From Trebonia sp. (lineage in GTDB: Bacteria > Actinomycetota > Actinomycetes > Streptosporangiales > Streptosporangiaceae): 7,001 nucleotides of DNA. Shown piece by piece: positions 1 to 4,976 of the stretch. The position numbers and the translations under genes are program-made. The notes beneath the pieces were generated by a model. The model worked only from the letters and a program-made list of their open reading frames with translations. It was not told the DNA's origin and ran no database searches. Position 1 is the first letter of the stretch. Each line of letters opens with the position of its first letter. The stretch lies in the NCBI GenBank assembly GCA_030043595.1, contig JASHXJ010000138.1, positions 1 through 7,001 of the forward strand. The letters are read 5' to 3'.

Positions 1-1017
1 GTCGATGTTGCTCCCGGCAACGGTGCGGGACAAGATGGCGCCAACCCCCTGCGGAACCAGCATGACCCCGGCGGCGAGCGCGGTGGCCCCGCGGACGTCC
101 TGGTAGTACAGCGGCATCAGGAGCATCGCGCCGTACAGGGAGAAACCGGAGAAGAACAGCACCGCGCTGGAGGAGGCGACCGGCCGCCTGGCGAGCAGCC
201 GGACCTCGACCAGAGGGCTGCTCTTGCGCAGCGCGTAGCCGGTGAAGGCCGCCAGCAGCGCGACGCCGGCGATGATTGGGATGATGACGTCGGGGTGGGC
301 GAACCCGGCGGAGGTGCCCGCGTTGGCCAGGCCCAGCAGGACGACCGAGGTACCCGGCGCGATGAGAAAGAGCCCGGGCACGTCGAGCCCGGGCCTGGCG
401 GCCGCTGGGCCTGTGCGGGCGGGCGCGCCGGCGTTCAGGTGCCGCGCGGCCAGCAGGATGCCGGCGACGCAGAACGGCACGTTCACCCAGAACATGAACC
501 GCCAGCTCAGGTGCGTCAGGATGGCTCCGCCGATCAGCGGGCCGAGGATCGGGCCGAGCAGCGCGGGCAGTGCGACGTAGGTGACGAGCCGGCCGAGGGA
601 CCTGCCGCCCGCGGCCTGGAAGATCAGCGTGGTCATCAGGGGGAGCATGAGGCCGCCGCCGATGCCCTGGACGACCCGCCAGCCGATGAGCGAGCCGACG
701 TCCCAGGCGAGGCTGGACCCGACCGAGCCGGCGAGGAAGACGGCGAGGGAGAAGATCCACAGCCGCTTCCCGCCGAAGCGCTGCAGGCCCCAGGTGCTGA
801 GCGGCACCGCGATGCCGAGCGCCAGCAGGTAGCCGGTCGTCACCCACTGGATCGTCGTGACCGGGGTGTCCAGCTTCACCGAGAGCGTGTGCAGGGCGAC
901 GCTGACGATCGTGGTGTCGAAGATGACGGCCATCCCGCCGGTGATGAGGATCAGGGCGGTCCTGACCACCGCGGGGTCCAGCTTCTCGGCCGCGGGCTTC
1001 GCTGGTGTCGGTGCCAT
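1..1017 (-). CDS. DHA2-type (EmrB/QacA-like) MFS drug/proton antiporter, 3' end cut by window
   Basis: This is the first 339 codons of an integral-membrane exporter; the 3' end lies beyond base 1. Families of this type have 14 membrane helices and about 480-520 residues, so roughly two thirds is present. Visible MFS signatures are a motif-A-like loop LSTWGLQRFGGKR (residues 73-85), RVVQGIGGG (114-122), the antiporter motif C LLGPILGPLIGGAIL (153-167), then SWRFMFWVNVP (171-181). LVPQGVGAILSR (320-331) matches the usual start of the C-terminal half. Hydrophobic stretches alternate throughout with short charged loops. The ATG at 1017 is preceded by a strong ribosome site, GGGAGGGG, 4 nt upstream. 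The gene is divergent from a TetR gene with palindromes between them, so repression relieved by an exported compound or inducer is the likely control. The substrate is unknown. The family call is firm; a drug-export role is inferred from family and context. Confidence 0.93.
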   Translation of the reverse strand, partial: MAPTPAKPAAEKLDPAVVRTALILITGGMAVIFDTTIVSVALHTLSVKLDTPVTTIQWVTTGYLLALGIAVPLSTWGLQRFGGKRLWIFSLAVFLAGSVGSSLAWDVGSLIGWRVVQGIGGGLMLPLMTTLIFQAAGGRSLGRLVTYVALPALLGPILGPLIGGAILTHLSWRFMFWVNVPFCVAGILLAARHLNAGAPARTGPAAARPGLDVPGLFLIAPGTSVVLLGLANAGTSAGFAHPDVIIPIIAGVALLAAFTGYALRKSSPLVEVRLLARRPVASSSAVLFFSGFSLYGAMLLMPLYYQDVRGATALAAGVMLVPQGVGAILSRTVAGSNID

Positions 1018-1030
1018 GCCGCCCCTCCCG

Positions 1031-1056
1031 CATAAGAGATGAATCCTTCTCTTATG
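1031..1056. promoter_or_regulatory. 26-bp palindromic operator O1 (putative TetR site)
   Basis: A perfect inverted repeat, CATAAGAGA-N8-TCTCTTATG, with 9-bp arms. It covers the predicted transcription start of the transporter gene and ends 13 bp upstream of its ATG. Its length and symmetry suit a TetR-family dimer site. Binding by the adjacent TetR protein is inferred from position. Confidence 0.72.
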
Positions 1057-1057
1057 A

Positions 1058-1086
1058 AGAGTAGGGCCGGCCGTTAAGGAATGCAA
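1058..1086 (-). promoter_or_regulatory. Predicted promoter of the MFS exporter gene
   Basis: Read on the minus strand: TTGCAT (1086-1081), a 17-bp spacer, then TACTCT (1063-1058). The -10 fits TANNNT and the -35 keeps the TTG core. Transcription would start near 1051, inside operator O1, while the -35 lies inside operator O2. Occupation of either site should block polymerase. The promoter is predicted from sequence only. Confidence 0.5.
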
Positions 1087-1098
1087 GCCTCTCTTAAC
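1073..1098. promoter_or_regulatory. Second 26-bp palindromic operator O2 (putative TetR site)
   Basis: An imperfect copy of O1 of the same length: GTTAAG at 1073-1078 and CTTAAC at 1093-1098. The right half-site TCTCTTA (1090-1096) is identical to that of O1 (1048-1054). Its centre lies 42 bp from the O1 centre, about four helical turns. It overlaps the exporter -35 and lies just upstream of the tetR -10, so it could also mediate autoregulation. Confidence 0.58.
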
Positions 1099-1112
1099 CT
1101 CTCGGGGGCCGC

Positions 1113-1118
1113 TATGCT
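1113..1118 (+). promoter_or_regulatory. Predicted -10 element of tetR, possibly leaderless transcript
   Basis: TATGCT fits the actinobacterial TANNNT -10 and ends 7 nt before the ATG at 1126. Transcription would therefore begin at or next to the start codon. No convincing -35 is visible; operator O2 occupies that region. No Shine-Dalgarno sequence sits at normal distance from 1126, which agrees with leaderless translation. Confidence 0.45.
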
Positions 1119-1125
1119 ACGTGCC

Positions 1126-1731
1126 ATGACCGTGCAGGCACAACGGACCCGGCAACGGCGGCGCGGGGAGGAACTGGAGGCCGCGCTGCTGGAGGCCGCG
1201 TGGCAGGAACTCGTCGAGGCCGGCTTCGCCAGGCTGACGATGGAATCGGTCGCGGCCCGCGCGAAGACGGGCGTTGCCGTGCTGTACCGGCGCTGGCACA
1301 GCAAGGACGACCTGGTGCTCGCCGCCATCCGCCACTACGGCGTGACCCGCCCCGTCGACATCCCCGACACCGGGAGCCTGCGCGGCGACATGATCGCGCT
1401 GCTCACCAATGCCAGCAGCATGCGGGTCAGCTTCGCCGCCATCGTCAGCGCCGCGTTCTCCGGCCTGCTGGCCAGCACCGGCCTTACCCCCGCCCAGGTG
1501 CGCGAGAAGATCATGGGCGACCGGCCGCTGTGGTCGAGCCAGGTGTACGCCCGGGCGCATGAGCGCGGCGAGATCGACCTCGACCGCATTCCCCCGATCG
1601 TCTTGACCATGCCGTTCGACCTGATGCGCCACGACATGCTGATGACCTACGAGCCGATCCTGCCCGAGCGGGTCCTCCAGATCGTGGACGACCTGTTCAT
1701 GCCCCTCGTCACCATCAACCGCCCCGGATAG
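1126..1731 (+). CDS. TetR/AcrR-family transcriptional repressor
   Basis: A 201-residue cytoplasmic DNA-binding regulator of normal TetR length. After a basic N-terminus (RTRQRRR, residues 7-13) come the three helices of the TetR DNA-binding domain. The recognition segment LTMESVAARAKTGVAVLYRRW (37-57) is followed by the usual HSKDDLVLAAI. The ligand domain runs from about residue 75; RGDMIALL (86-93) and HERGEIDLDRIP (145-156) recall the TetR_C_11-type C-terminal domain, an assignment made from memory. Upstream in-frame ATGs at 1081 and 1114 are less likely starts: 1081 lies inside operator O2 and would add non-conserved residues, whereas 1126 follows a leaderless-type -10. ATG 1114 has a possible GGGGG ribosome site (1104-1108). 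The gene is divergent from the exporter and probably represses both it and itself. The ligand is unknown. Confidence 0.92.
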   Translation: MTVQAQRTRQRRRGEELEAALLEAAWQELVEAGFARLTMESVAARAKTGVAVLYRRWHSKDDLVLAAIRHYGVTRPVDIPDTGSLRGDMIALLTNASSMRVSFAAIVSAAFSGLLASTGLTPAQVREKIMGDRPLWSSQVYARAHERGEIDLDRIPPIVLTMPFDLMRHDMLMTYEPILPERVLQIVDDLFMPLVTINRPG

Positions 1732-1759
1732 CCCCCAGGCAGGACCTCGGCTACGTGTT

Positions 1760-1782
1760 CTTTCGTGGTCGCGCCACGAGAG
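1760..1782. terminator. Hairpin between convergent genes, likely bidirectional terminator
   Basis: CTTTCGTGG (1760-1768), loop TCGCG, CCACGAGAG (1774-1782): a 9-bp stem with one G-U pair (when read on the plus strand) and a 5-nt loop. It lies 28 bp after the tetR stop and 57 bp past the stop of the convergent crotonase gene. Neither strand has a T-rich tail, so it resembles the U-less hairpins common in GC-rich actinobacteria. Termination is inferred from structure and position. Confidence 0.6.
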
Positions 1783-1838
1783 CTGTGCATGGCGGAGCAG
1801 GTGGCCAGCGGCCGCGATCATCGCGCCGTTGTCGGCGC

Positions 1839-2639
1839 TCAGTTGTTCCAGATCGGCTGGCGCTTGGCGAGGAAGGCAGCCATGCCCTCGCGGGCGGCCG
1901 GGGTCTGCGAGGTCTCAGCCATCACCCGGGCTGCCAGCCGGTAGGCGTCGGCCTGCGGCAGGGAGAGCTGCTCATACAGGGTCCTCTTCCCGACCGCCTT
2001 GGAGGCGCGACTGCCGCGGGTGGCCCTGGTGAGCAGGTCGCGAACCGCTGCGTCAAGGTCCTGGTCGGGGACGGCGCGGTTGACCAGGCCCCAGTCCAGA
2101 GCCTGGGCGGCGGTGATGACGTCGCCCGTGTAGGCGAGCTCGGCGGCGCGCTTGCGGCCGATGTTGCGCGCGATGGCCACCATCGGGGTGTGGCAGAACC
2201 AGCCGCCCTTGCCACCGGGCGCCGCGAACCCGGCCGACTGGGCGGCGACCGCGAGGTCGCAGGTCGCCACGAGCTGGCAGCCCGCCGCTGTCGCCAGCCC
2301 GTGCACCCGTGCGATCACCGGCTGCGGAACCGACTGGATCAGGTCCATCAGCTCTGTGCACGTGTCGAGCAGCCCGCGCACCGCGTTCTCGTCGGCCGTG
2401 GCGATGTCGGCGAAGTCATGCCCCGCGCTGAAGACCGGGCCAGCGCCGGCCAGGATGATGCCCGCCGCGTCGCTGTCGCCGATGGCGCTGAACGCGGCGA
2501 TAAGGTCACGCAGGTGGGCGGCCGACAGTGCGTTGCGTCGCTGCGGCCGGTTCATGATGATGACAGCGAAGTCACCGTCAGCCTCGACCAGCACGTTCTC
2601 AAGTTCCAGGGCGGGGGAGTTCGCGTTCGTGCCGTTCAT
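1839..2639 (-). CDS. ECHDC3-like enoyl-CoA hydratase/isomerase (crotonase) family protein
   Basis: A 266-residue crotonase-fold protein of normal length. The fold binds acyl-CoA and stabilises a thioester enolate in an oxyanion hole. Visible parts are MNRPQRRNALS (29-39), the first oxyanion segment FSAGHDF (70-76), the second in HGLATAAGCQLVATCD (113-128), and the C-terminal AFLAKRQPIWNN. The two glutamates that catalyse hydration in classical enoyl-CoA hydratase are replaced, by Gln122 (AAGCQL) and Gly142 (APGGKGG). The pattern GCQLVATCD...FAAPGGKGGWFCHTP with a terminal KRxPxW resembles the ECHDC3 branch, so ordinary hydratase activity is doubtful. ATG 2639 was chosen because the family N-terminus begins there. 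The frame stays open upstream to 2939 but runs antiparallel through the dehydrogenase gene. The gene lies 119 bp downstream of, and on the same strand as, the acyl-CoA dehydrogenase, so co-transcription is possible. The true reaction is unknown. Confidence 0.92.
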   Translation of the reverse strand: MNGTNANSPALELENVLVEADGDFAVIIMNRPQRRNALSAAHLRDLIAAFSAIGDSDAAGIILAGAGPVFSAGHDFADIATADENAVRGLLDTCTELMDLIQSVPQPVIARVHGLATAAGCQLVATCDLAVAAQSAGFAAPGGKGGWFCHTPMVAIARNIGRKRAAELAYTGDVITAAQALDWGLVNRAVPDQDLDAAVRDLLTRATRGSRASKAVGKRTLYEQLSLPQADAYRLAARVMAETSQTPAAREGMAAFLAKRQPIWNN

Positions 2640-2645
2640 GACCTC

Positions 2646-2651
2646 ATTATC
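2646..2651 (-). promoter_or_regulatory. Possible -10 element for the crotonase gene
   Basis: On the minus strand GATAAT (five of six bases of TATAAT) ends 6 nt before the ATG at 2639, the spacing expected for a leaderless transcript. GAGG also lies between it and the ATG but too close for a good ribosome site. No clear -35 is seen. The 119-bp gap 2640-2758 otherwise holds only GC-rich sequence without a convincing terminator, so read-through from the upstream dehydrogenase gene also remains possible. Confidence 0.38.
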
Positions 2652-2758
2652 CGGCCGGCCGCCGCCACGGCACGCACAGCAGGTCGAGACCGGCATGTCC
2701 CCTATCGGCTTCCGGTGCATCGTGCGGAGCATCTGCGTCGGACAGGTCCTGGTCAGAG

Positions 2759-3904
2759 CTACAAGCCCAGGCCGCGGCCGATGATCTCCTTCTGGATCTC
2801 CGTGGTTCCGCCGAAGATCGCCTGAACCCTGCTGTCCGCCCAGGCCCGCGCCACCGGGTACTCGCGCATGTAGCCGTACCCGCCGTGCAGCTGGACGCAC
2901 CGGTCCGTCACGCGATTGCACAGCTCGGTGTTCCACCACTTGACCATGGACGCTTCCTGGGTGGACAGTTCGTCGTCGACGTGCGCCATGATCGCCTTGT
3001 CAGTGAAGGCGCGGGCGACGGCGAGTTCGGTCGCGATCTCGGCGAGCGTGAACCTGCTGTGCTGGAAGCTGCCGATCGGCTGACCGAAGGCCTGCCGCTG
3101 CTTGGCATAGGCCAGCGTGTCCTCGAACGCCTGCTCCGCGACGGCGAGCGCGAACACGCCGATCGTGAGCCGCTCCCTGGGCAGGTTCTGCATGAGGGCG
3201 ACGAAGCCGCCGCCCTCGGTGCCGAGGAGGTTGGCCGCGGGCACGCGGACGTCGGTGAAGAACAGCTCCGAGGTGTCCTGGGCGTGCATGCCGATCTTGT
3301 CCAGGTTCCGTCCGCGGGTGAAGCCTGGCATGCCGCGTTCGGCGACCAGCAGGCTGATCCCCTTGTGGCCCTGGGCCGGGTCCGTGCGTGCCACCACGAT
3401 CACGATGTCGGCGAGCTGGCCGTTGGAGATGAAGGTCTTCTGCCCGTTGAGGATGTAGTCGCCCGCGGGGTCCCTGACGGCCGTCGTGCGGATGCCCTGC
3501 AGGTCGCTCCCCGTGCCCGGCTCGGTCATCGCGATCGCGGCGATCAGCTCTCCGGAGCAGTAGCCGGGCAGCCAGCGCTCGCGCTGCTCTTGCGTGCACA
3601 GCCGGTCAAGGTACGGGCCGATCATGTCGTTGTGCAGGCTGAACATGGGCCCGGTGGCCCCGGCACGGGCGAATTCCTCGCCCATGACCGCGTAGTACCG
3701 GTAGTCCGGGTTCCCGCCGCCGCCGTACTTCTCGTCGATGTGGATGCCCAGGAGCCCGGCGCGCCCGGCGGCCCGCCAGACGTCGCGGGACACGATCTTG
3801 TCGTGTTCCCACTGCGCGTGGTAAGGGGTGACCTCGCGCGCGATGAACTGGCGGACCATGTCGCGGAACGCCTCGTGTTCTTCGGTGAAGATGTCACGTC
3901 GCAT
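2759..3904 (-). CDS. Acyl-CoA dehydrogenase (LCAD/IVD-like active-site layout)
   Basis: A complete 381-residue FAD flavoprotein, normal for the family, which introduces an alpha,beta double bond into an acyl-CoA and passes electrons to electron-transfer flavoprotein. The N-terminal helical domain is followed by AMTEPGTGSD (125-134) and the FAD/substrate-binding beta domain (KTFISNG, 156-162). The C-terminal helical domain includes QRQAFGQPIG (269-278), CVQLHGGYGYMREYP (336-350) and IFGGTTEIQKEIIGR (363-377). At the MCAD catalytic-Glu position there is Gly (FGGT), and a Glu occurs in LPRER (Glu244). This matches long-chain and isovaleryl-CoA dehydrogenases, whose base sits on that helix. Chain-length preference cannot be deduced. 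The ATG at 3904 is the only sensible start; GGTGG just upstream is a modest ribosome site. The gene is divergent from an alpha/beta hydrolase and shares an operator region with it. Confidence 0.95.
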   Translation of the reverse strand: MRRDIFTEEHEAFRDMVRQFIAREVTPYHAQWEHDKIVSRDVWRAAGRAGLLGIHIDEKYGGGGNPDYRYYAVMGEEFARAGATGPMFSLHNDMIGPYLDRLCTQEQRERWLPGYCSGELIAAIAMTEPGTGSDLQGIRTTAVRDPAGDYILNGQKTFISNGQLADIVIVVARTDPAQGHKGISLLVAERGMPGFTRGRNLDKIGMHAQDTSELFFTDVRVPAANLLGTEGGGFVALMQNLPRERLTIGVFALAVAEQAFEDTLAYAKQRQAFGQPIGSFQHSRFTLAEIATELAVARAFTDKAIMAHVDDELSTQEASMVKWWNTELCNRVTDRCVQLHGGYGYMREYPVARAWADSRVQAIFGGTTEIQKEIIGRGLGL

Positions 3905-3910
3905 GACACC

Positions 3911-3916
3911 ACCGTA
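3911..3916 (-). promoter_or_regulatory. Alternative start-proximal -10 for the acyl-CoA dehydrogenase gene
   Basis: On the minus strand TACGGT (TANNNT) ends 6 nt before the ATG at 3904, compatible with a leaderless transcript. It competes with the better -10 at 3958-3963. No -35 is obvious. Confidence 0.25.
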
Positions 3917-3957
3917 GGCGCCCGTGGTGCGGCGGCACCAGCGGCGGGCAGGCCTCG

Positions 3958-3963
3958 ACTATA
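3958..3963 (-). promoter_or_regulatory. Predicted -10 of the acyl-CoA dehydrogenase promoter
   Basis: TATAGT on the minus strand matches five of six bases of TATAAT. Transcription would start near 3951, giving a leader of about 47 nt. Palindrome 3965-3987 begins one base upstream of it and fills the region between -10 and -35, where no good -35 hexamer is seen. Control by a factor bound to that palindrome is likely. Confidence 0.45.
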
Positions 3964-3964
3964 T

Positions 3965-3987
3965 CGGAACAGAACTGTTGCGTTCCG
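3965..3987. promoter_or_regulatory. 23-bp palindromic operator A in the divergent promoter
   Basis: CGGAAC-N11-GTTCCG with internal AAC-T-GTT symmetry around a central T at 3976. It adjoins the minus-strand -10 and covers the plus-strand -35. Together with operator B it forms a repeated, matching pair, so chance is unlikely. The spacing excludes the actinobacterial LexA box (GAAC-N4-GTTC). The cognate protein is not identifiable and differs from the local TetR by site sequence. Confidence 0.7.
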
Positions 3988-4007
3988 GAATCGAGCCGGG
4001 TTAGGAT
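3978..4007 (+). promoter_or_regulatory. Predicted promoter of the alpha/beta hydrolase gene
   Basis: TTGCGT (3978-3983), an 18-bp spacer and TAGGAT (4002-4007), the latter fitting TANNNT. Transcription would start near 4013, inside operator B, leaving a leader of about 110 nt. The -35 lies inside operator A. The arrangement predicts tight repression when both sites are occupied. Confidence 0.48.
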
Positions 4008-4008
4008 A

Positions 4009-4031
4009 CGGAACAGAGCTGCTCCGTTCCG
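4009..4031. promoter_or_regulatory. 23-bp palindromic operator B in the divergent promoter
   Basis: A second CGGAAC-N11-GTTCCG with internal GAGC-T-GCTC symmetry around T 4020; flanking A and T extend the outer arms to 7 bp (4008-4032). It differs from operator A at three of 23 positions. Its centre is 44 bp from operator A, and it covers the predicted start of the hydrolase transcript. Confidence 0.7.
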
Positions 4032-4060
4032 TTAAGGAGCGCGGTGACGGGCCGCTCTGA

Positions 4061-4092
4061 CCCGGCGCGGCGAGACAAGGCACGCCGCCGGG
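4061..4092 (+). other. Stable stem-loop in the hydrolase 5' leader
   Basis: CCCGGCGCGGCG (4061-4072) pairs with CGCCGCCGGG (4083-4092) as a 10-bp G/C stem with a 2-nt bulge and a 10-nt loop. It ends 30 nt before the ATG and leaves the ribosome site at 4112-4116 free. It could be an mRNA-stabilising or attenuating hairpin, or merely a product of high GC content. No known riboswitch class is recognised. Confidence 0.35.
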
Positions 4093-4122
4093 TTCCGGAA
4101 ACAAGCGAAATGGGGATCAATC

Positions 4123-4935
4123 ATGGCCGTCCTGAACGCGCAGGGAATCTCGCAGTACTACGAGCTGCACGGAGATCCCGCCAATCCGCCCGTCCTCCTG
4201 GTGGCTGGCCTCGGCGGCATCGGGACAAGCTGGGGAGCGCAGGTCAAGCTGTTCGCCGAGAGGTATCACGTCATCGTGCCCGACCAGCGCGGAACGGGGC
4301 GGACCACGCACGCGGCGGACGGGTACACGACGCAGCAGCTCGCCGCCGACGCGGCCGCGCTCGTGGAGCACCTCGCCCTGGGACCTGTGCACGTCGTCGG
4401 CGCGTCGACCGGCGGCGCCATCGGGCAGCACATGGCGCTGAATCACCCGGGGACGGTCCGCTCGCTCACGATGGCGTCCTCCTTCGCCCGTTTCGACGCC
4501 TTCGTGCGACGCGAGTTCGAGCTGCGGCGGAAACTGGCTGCCGAGTCGGACAGGGAGACCTTGTACTCCTGCTACGCGCTCTTTCTCTTCTCGCCGGCGT
4601 ACACGCGCGAGAACCCGGGGACTGTGCAGGCGTGGATTGACCGGGTGCTGGCGCACCCGGCGGCGCCAGGCGACCGCGAGATCGCGCTGAAGCGCATCGA
4701 CATGATCGCGGCCCACGACACGCTGTCCCAGCTCGGCGCGATCAGGCAGCCCACGCTGGTCCTGTGCGGGGACCAGGACTTCTGCACGCCGCTGCCGCTG
4801 TCGCAGGAGATCGCGCGCGCCGTGCCCGGTGCCGAGCTGACCATCCTCCAGGGCGCCGGCCACTTTGCCGACATCGAGCGGGAAGCTGACTTCTTCGAGA
4901 TCGTGAGCGCCTTCATCGACCGTCAGAAGGACTAG
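4123..4935 (+). CDS. Alpha/beta-fold hydrolase
   Basis: A complete 270-residue soluble hydrolase of typical length. The oxyanion region is VLLVAGLGGIGTSW (24-37), followed by VPDQRGTGRT (52-61). The nucleophile elbow GASTGG (93-98) contains Ser95. The acid is Asp219 in CGDQDFCTP and the base is His247 in GAGHFAD, so the Ser-Asp-His triad is complete. A cap domain occupies about residues 125-200. The sequence style recalls enol-lactonase, RutD-like and carboxylesterase members, but the substrate cannot be named. The start is supported by GGGGA (4112-4116) 6 nt upstream. The gene is divergent from the acyl-CoA dehydrogenase, with which it shares two operators, which suggests it hydrolyses an ester, lactone or thioester belonging to the same catabolic route. 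Confidence 0.95.
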   Translation: MAVLNAQGISQYYELHGDPANPPVLLVAGLGGIGTSWGAQVKLFAERYHVIVPDQRGTGRTTHAADGYTTQQLAADAAALVEHLALGPVHVVGASTGGAIGQHMALNHPGTVRSLTMASSFARFDAFVRREFELRRKLAAESDRETLYSCYALFLFSPAYTRENPGTVQAWIDRVLAHPAAPGDREIALKRIDMIAAHDTLSQLGAIRQPTLVLCGDQDFCTPLPLSQEIARAVPGAELTILQGAGHFADIEREADFFEIVSAFIDRQKD

Positions 4936-4943
4936 CTGGCGCG

Positions 4944-4963
4944 CCCGCGGCGGACGCTGCGGG
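4944..4963 (+). terminator. Stem-loop after the hydrolase gene, terminator or operator
   Basis: CCCGCGGC (4944-4951), tetraloop GGAC, GCTGCGGG (4956-4963): an 8-bp stem with one G-U pair, 8 bp after the hydrolase stop. There is no clear T-tract (GTAGCGTT follows). It abuts the -10 element of the next gene, so in DNA form it could also act as a protein site. Confidence 0.45.
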
Positions 4964-4969
4964 TAGCGT
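4964..4969 (+). promoter_or_regulatory. Predicted -10 of the DinB-family gene, possibly leaderless transcript
   Basis: TAGCGT fits TANNNT and ends 7 nt before the GTG at 4977. No Shine-Dalgarno sequence lies between, consistent with leaderless translation. The hairpin 4944-4963 occupies the sequence directly upstream. Confidence 0.42.
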
Positions 4970-4976
4970 TCTGATC

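Noticed and set aside
1081..1125. Upstream ATGs (1081, 1114) as starts of the TetR gene
   Set aside because: The 1081 start falls inside the second palindrome and adds residues unlike TetR N-termini. The 1126 start follows a -10 at leaderless spacing. The 1114 start cannot be fully excluded.
2639..2939. N-terminal extension of the crotonase to 366 residues
   Set aside because: The extra 100 residues are antisense or out-of-frame reading through the dehydrogenase 3' end and the intergenic gap. They have no homology-like pattern, and the 266-residue form has the normal crotonase length.
3965..4031. LexA/SOS boxes
   Set aside because: GAAC and GTTC are present but separated by 11 bp, not the 4 bp of the actinobacterial SOS box, and the genes have no DNA-damage role.
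2885..4060. Long plus-strand open frame (391 codons) opposite the acyl-CoA dehydrogenase gene
   Set aside because: Its translation is low-complexity Arg/Gly/Val/Asp-rich with no recognisable motif, and it mirrors the codon bias of the real gene on the other strand. Similar antisense frames at 295-1035, 1755-2825, 4117-5010 and 5494-6489 were rejected for the same reason.
4044..4640. GTG frame with an AAGGAG site 4 nt upstream, overlapping the hydrolase in another frame
   Set aside because: The ribosome site is tempting, but the 198-residue product is an Arg/Ala/Gly-rich out-of-frame reading of the hydrolase. The hydrolase frame has an intact catalytic triad and its own GGGGA site.
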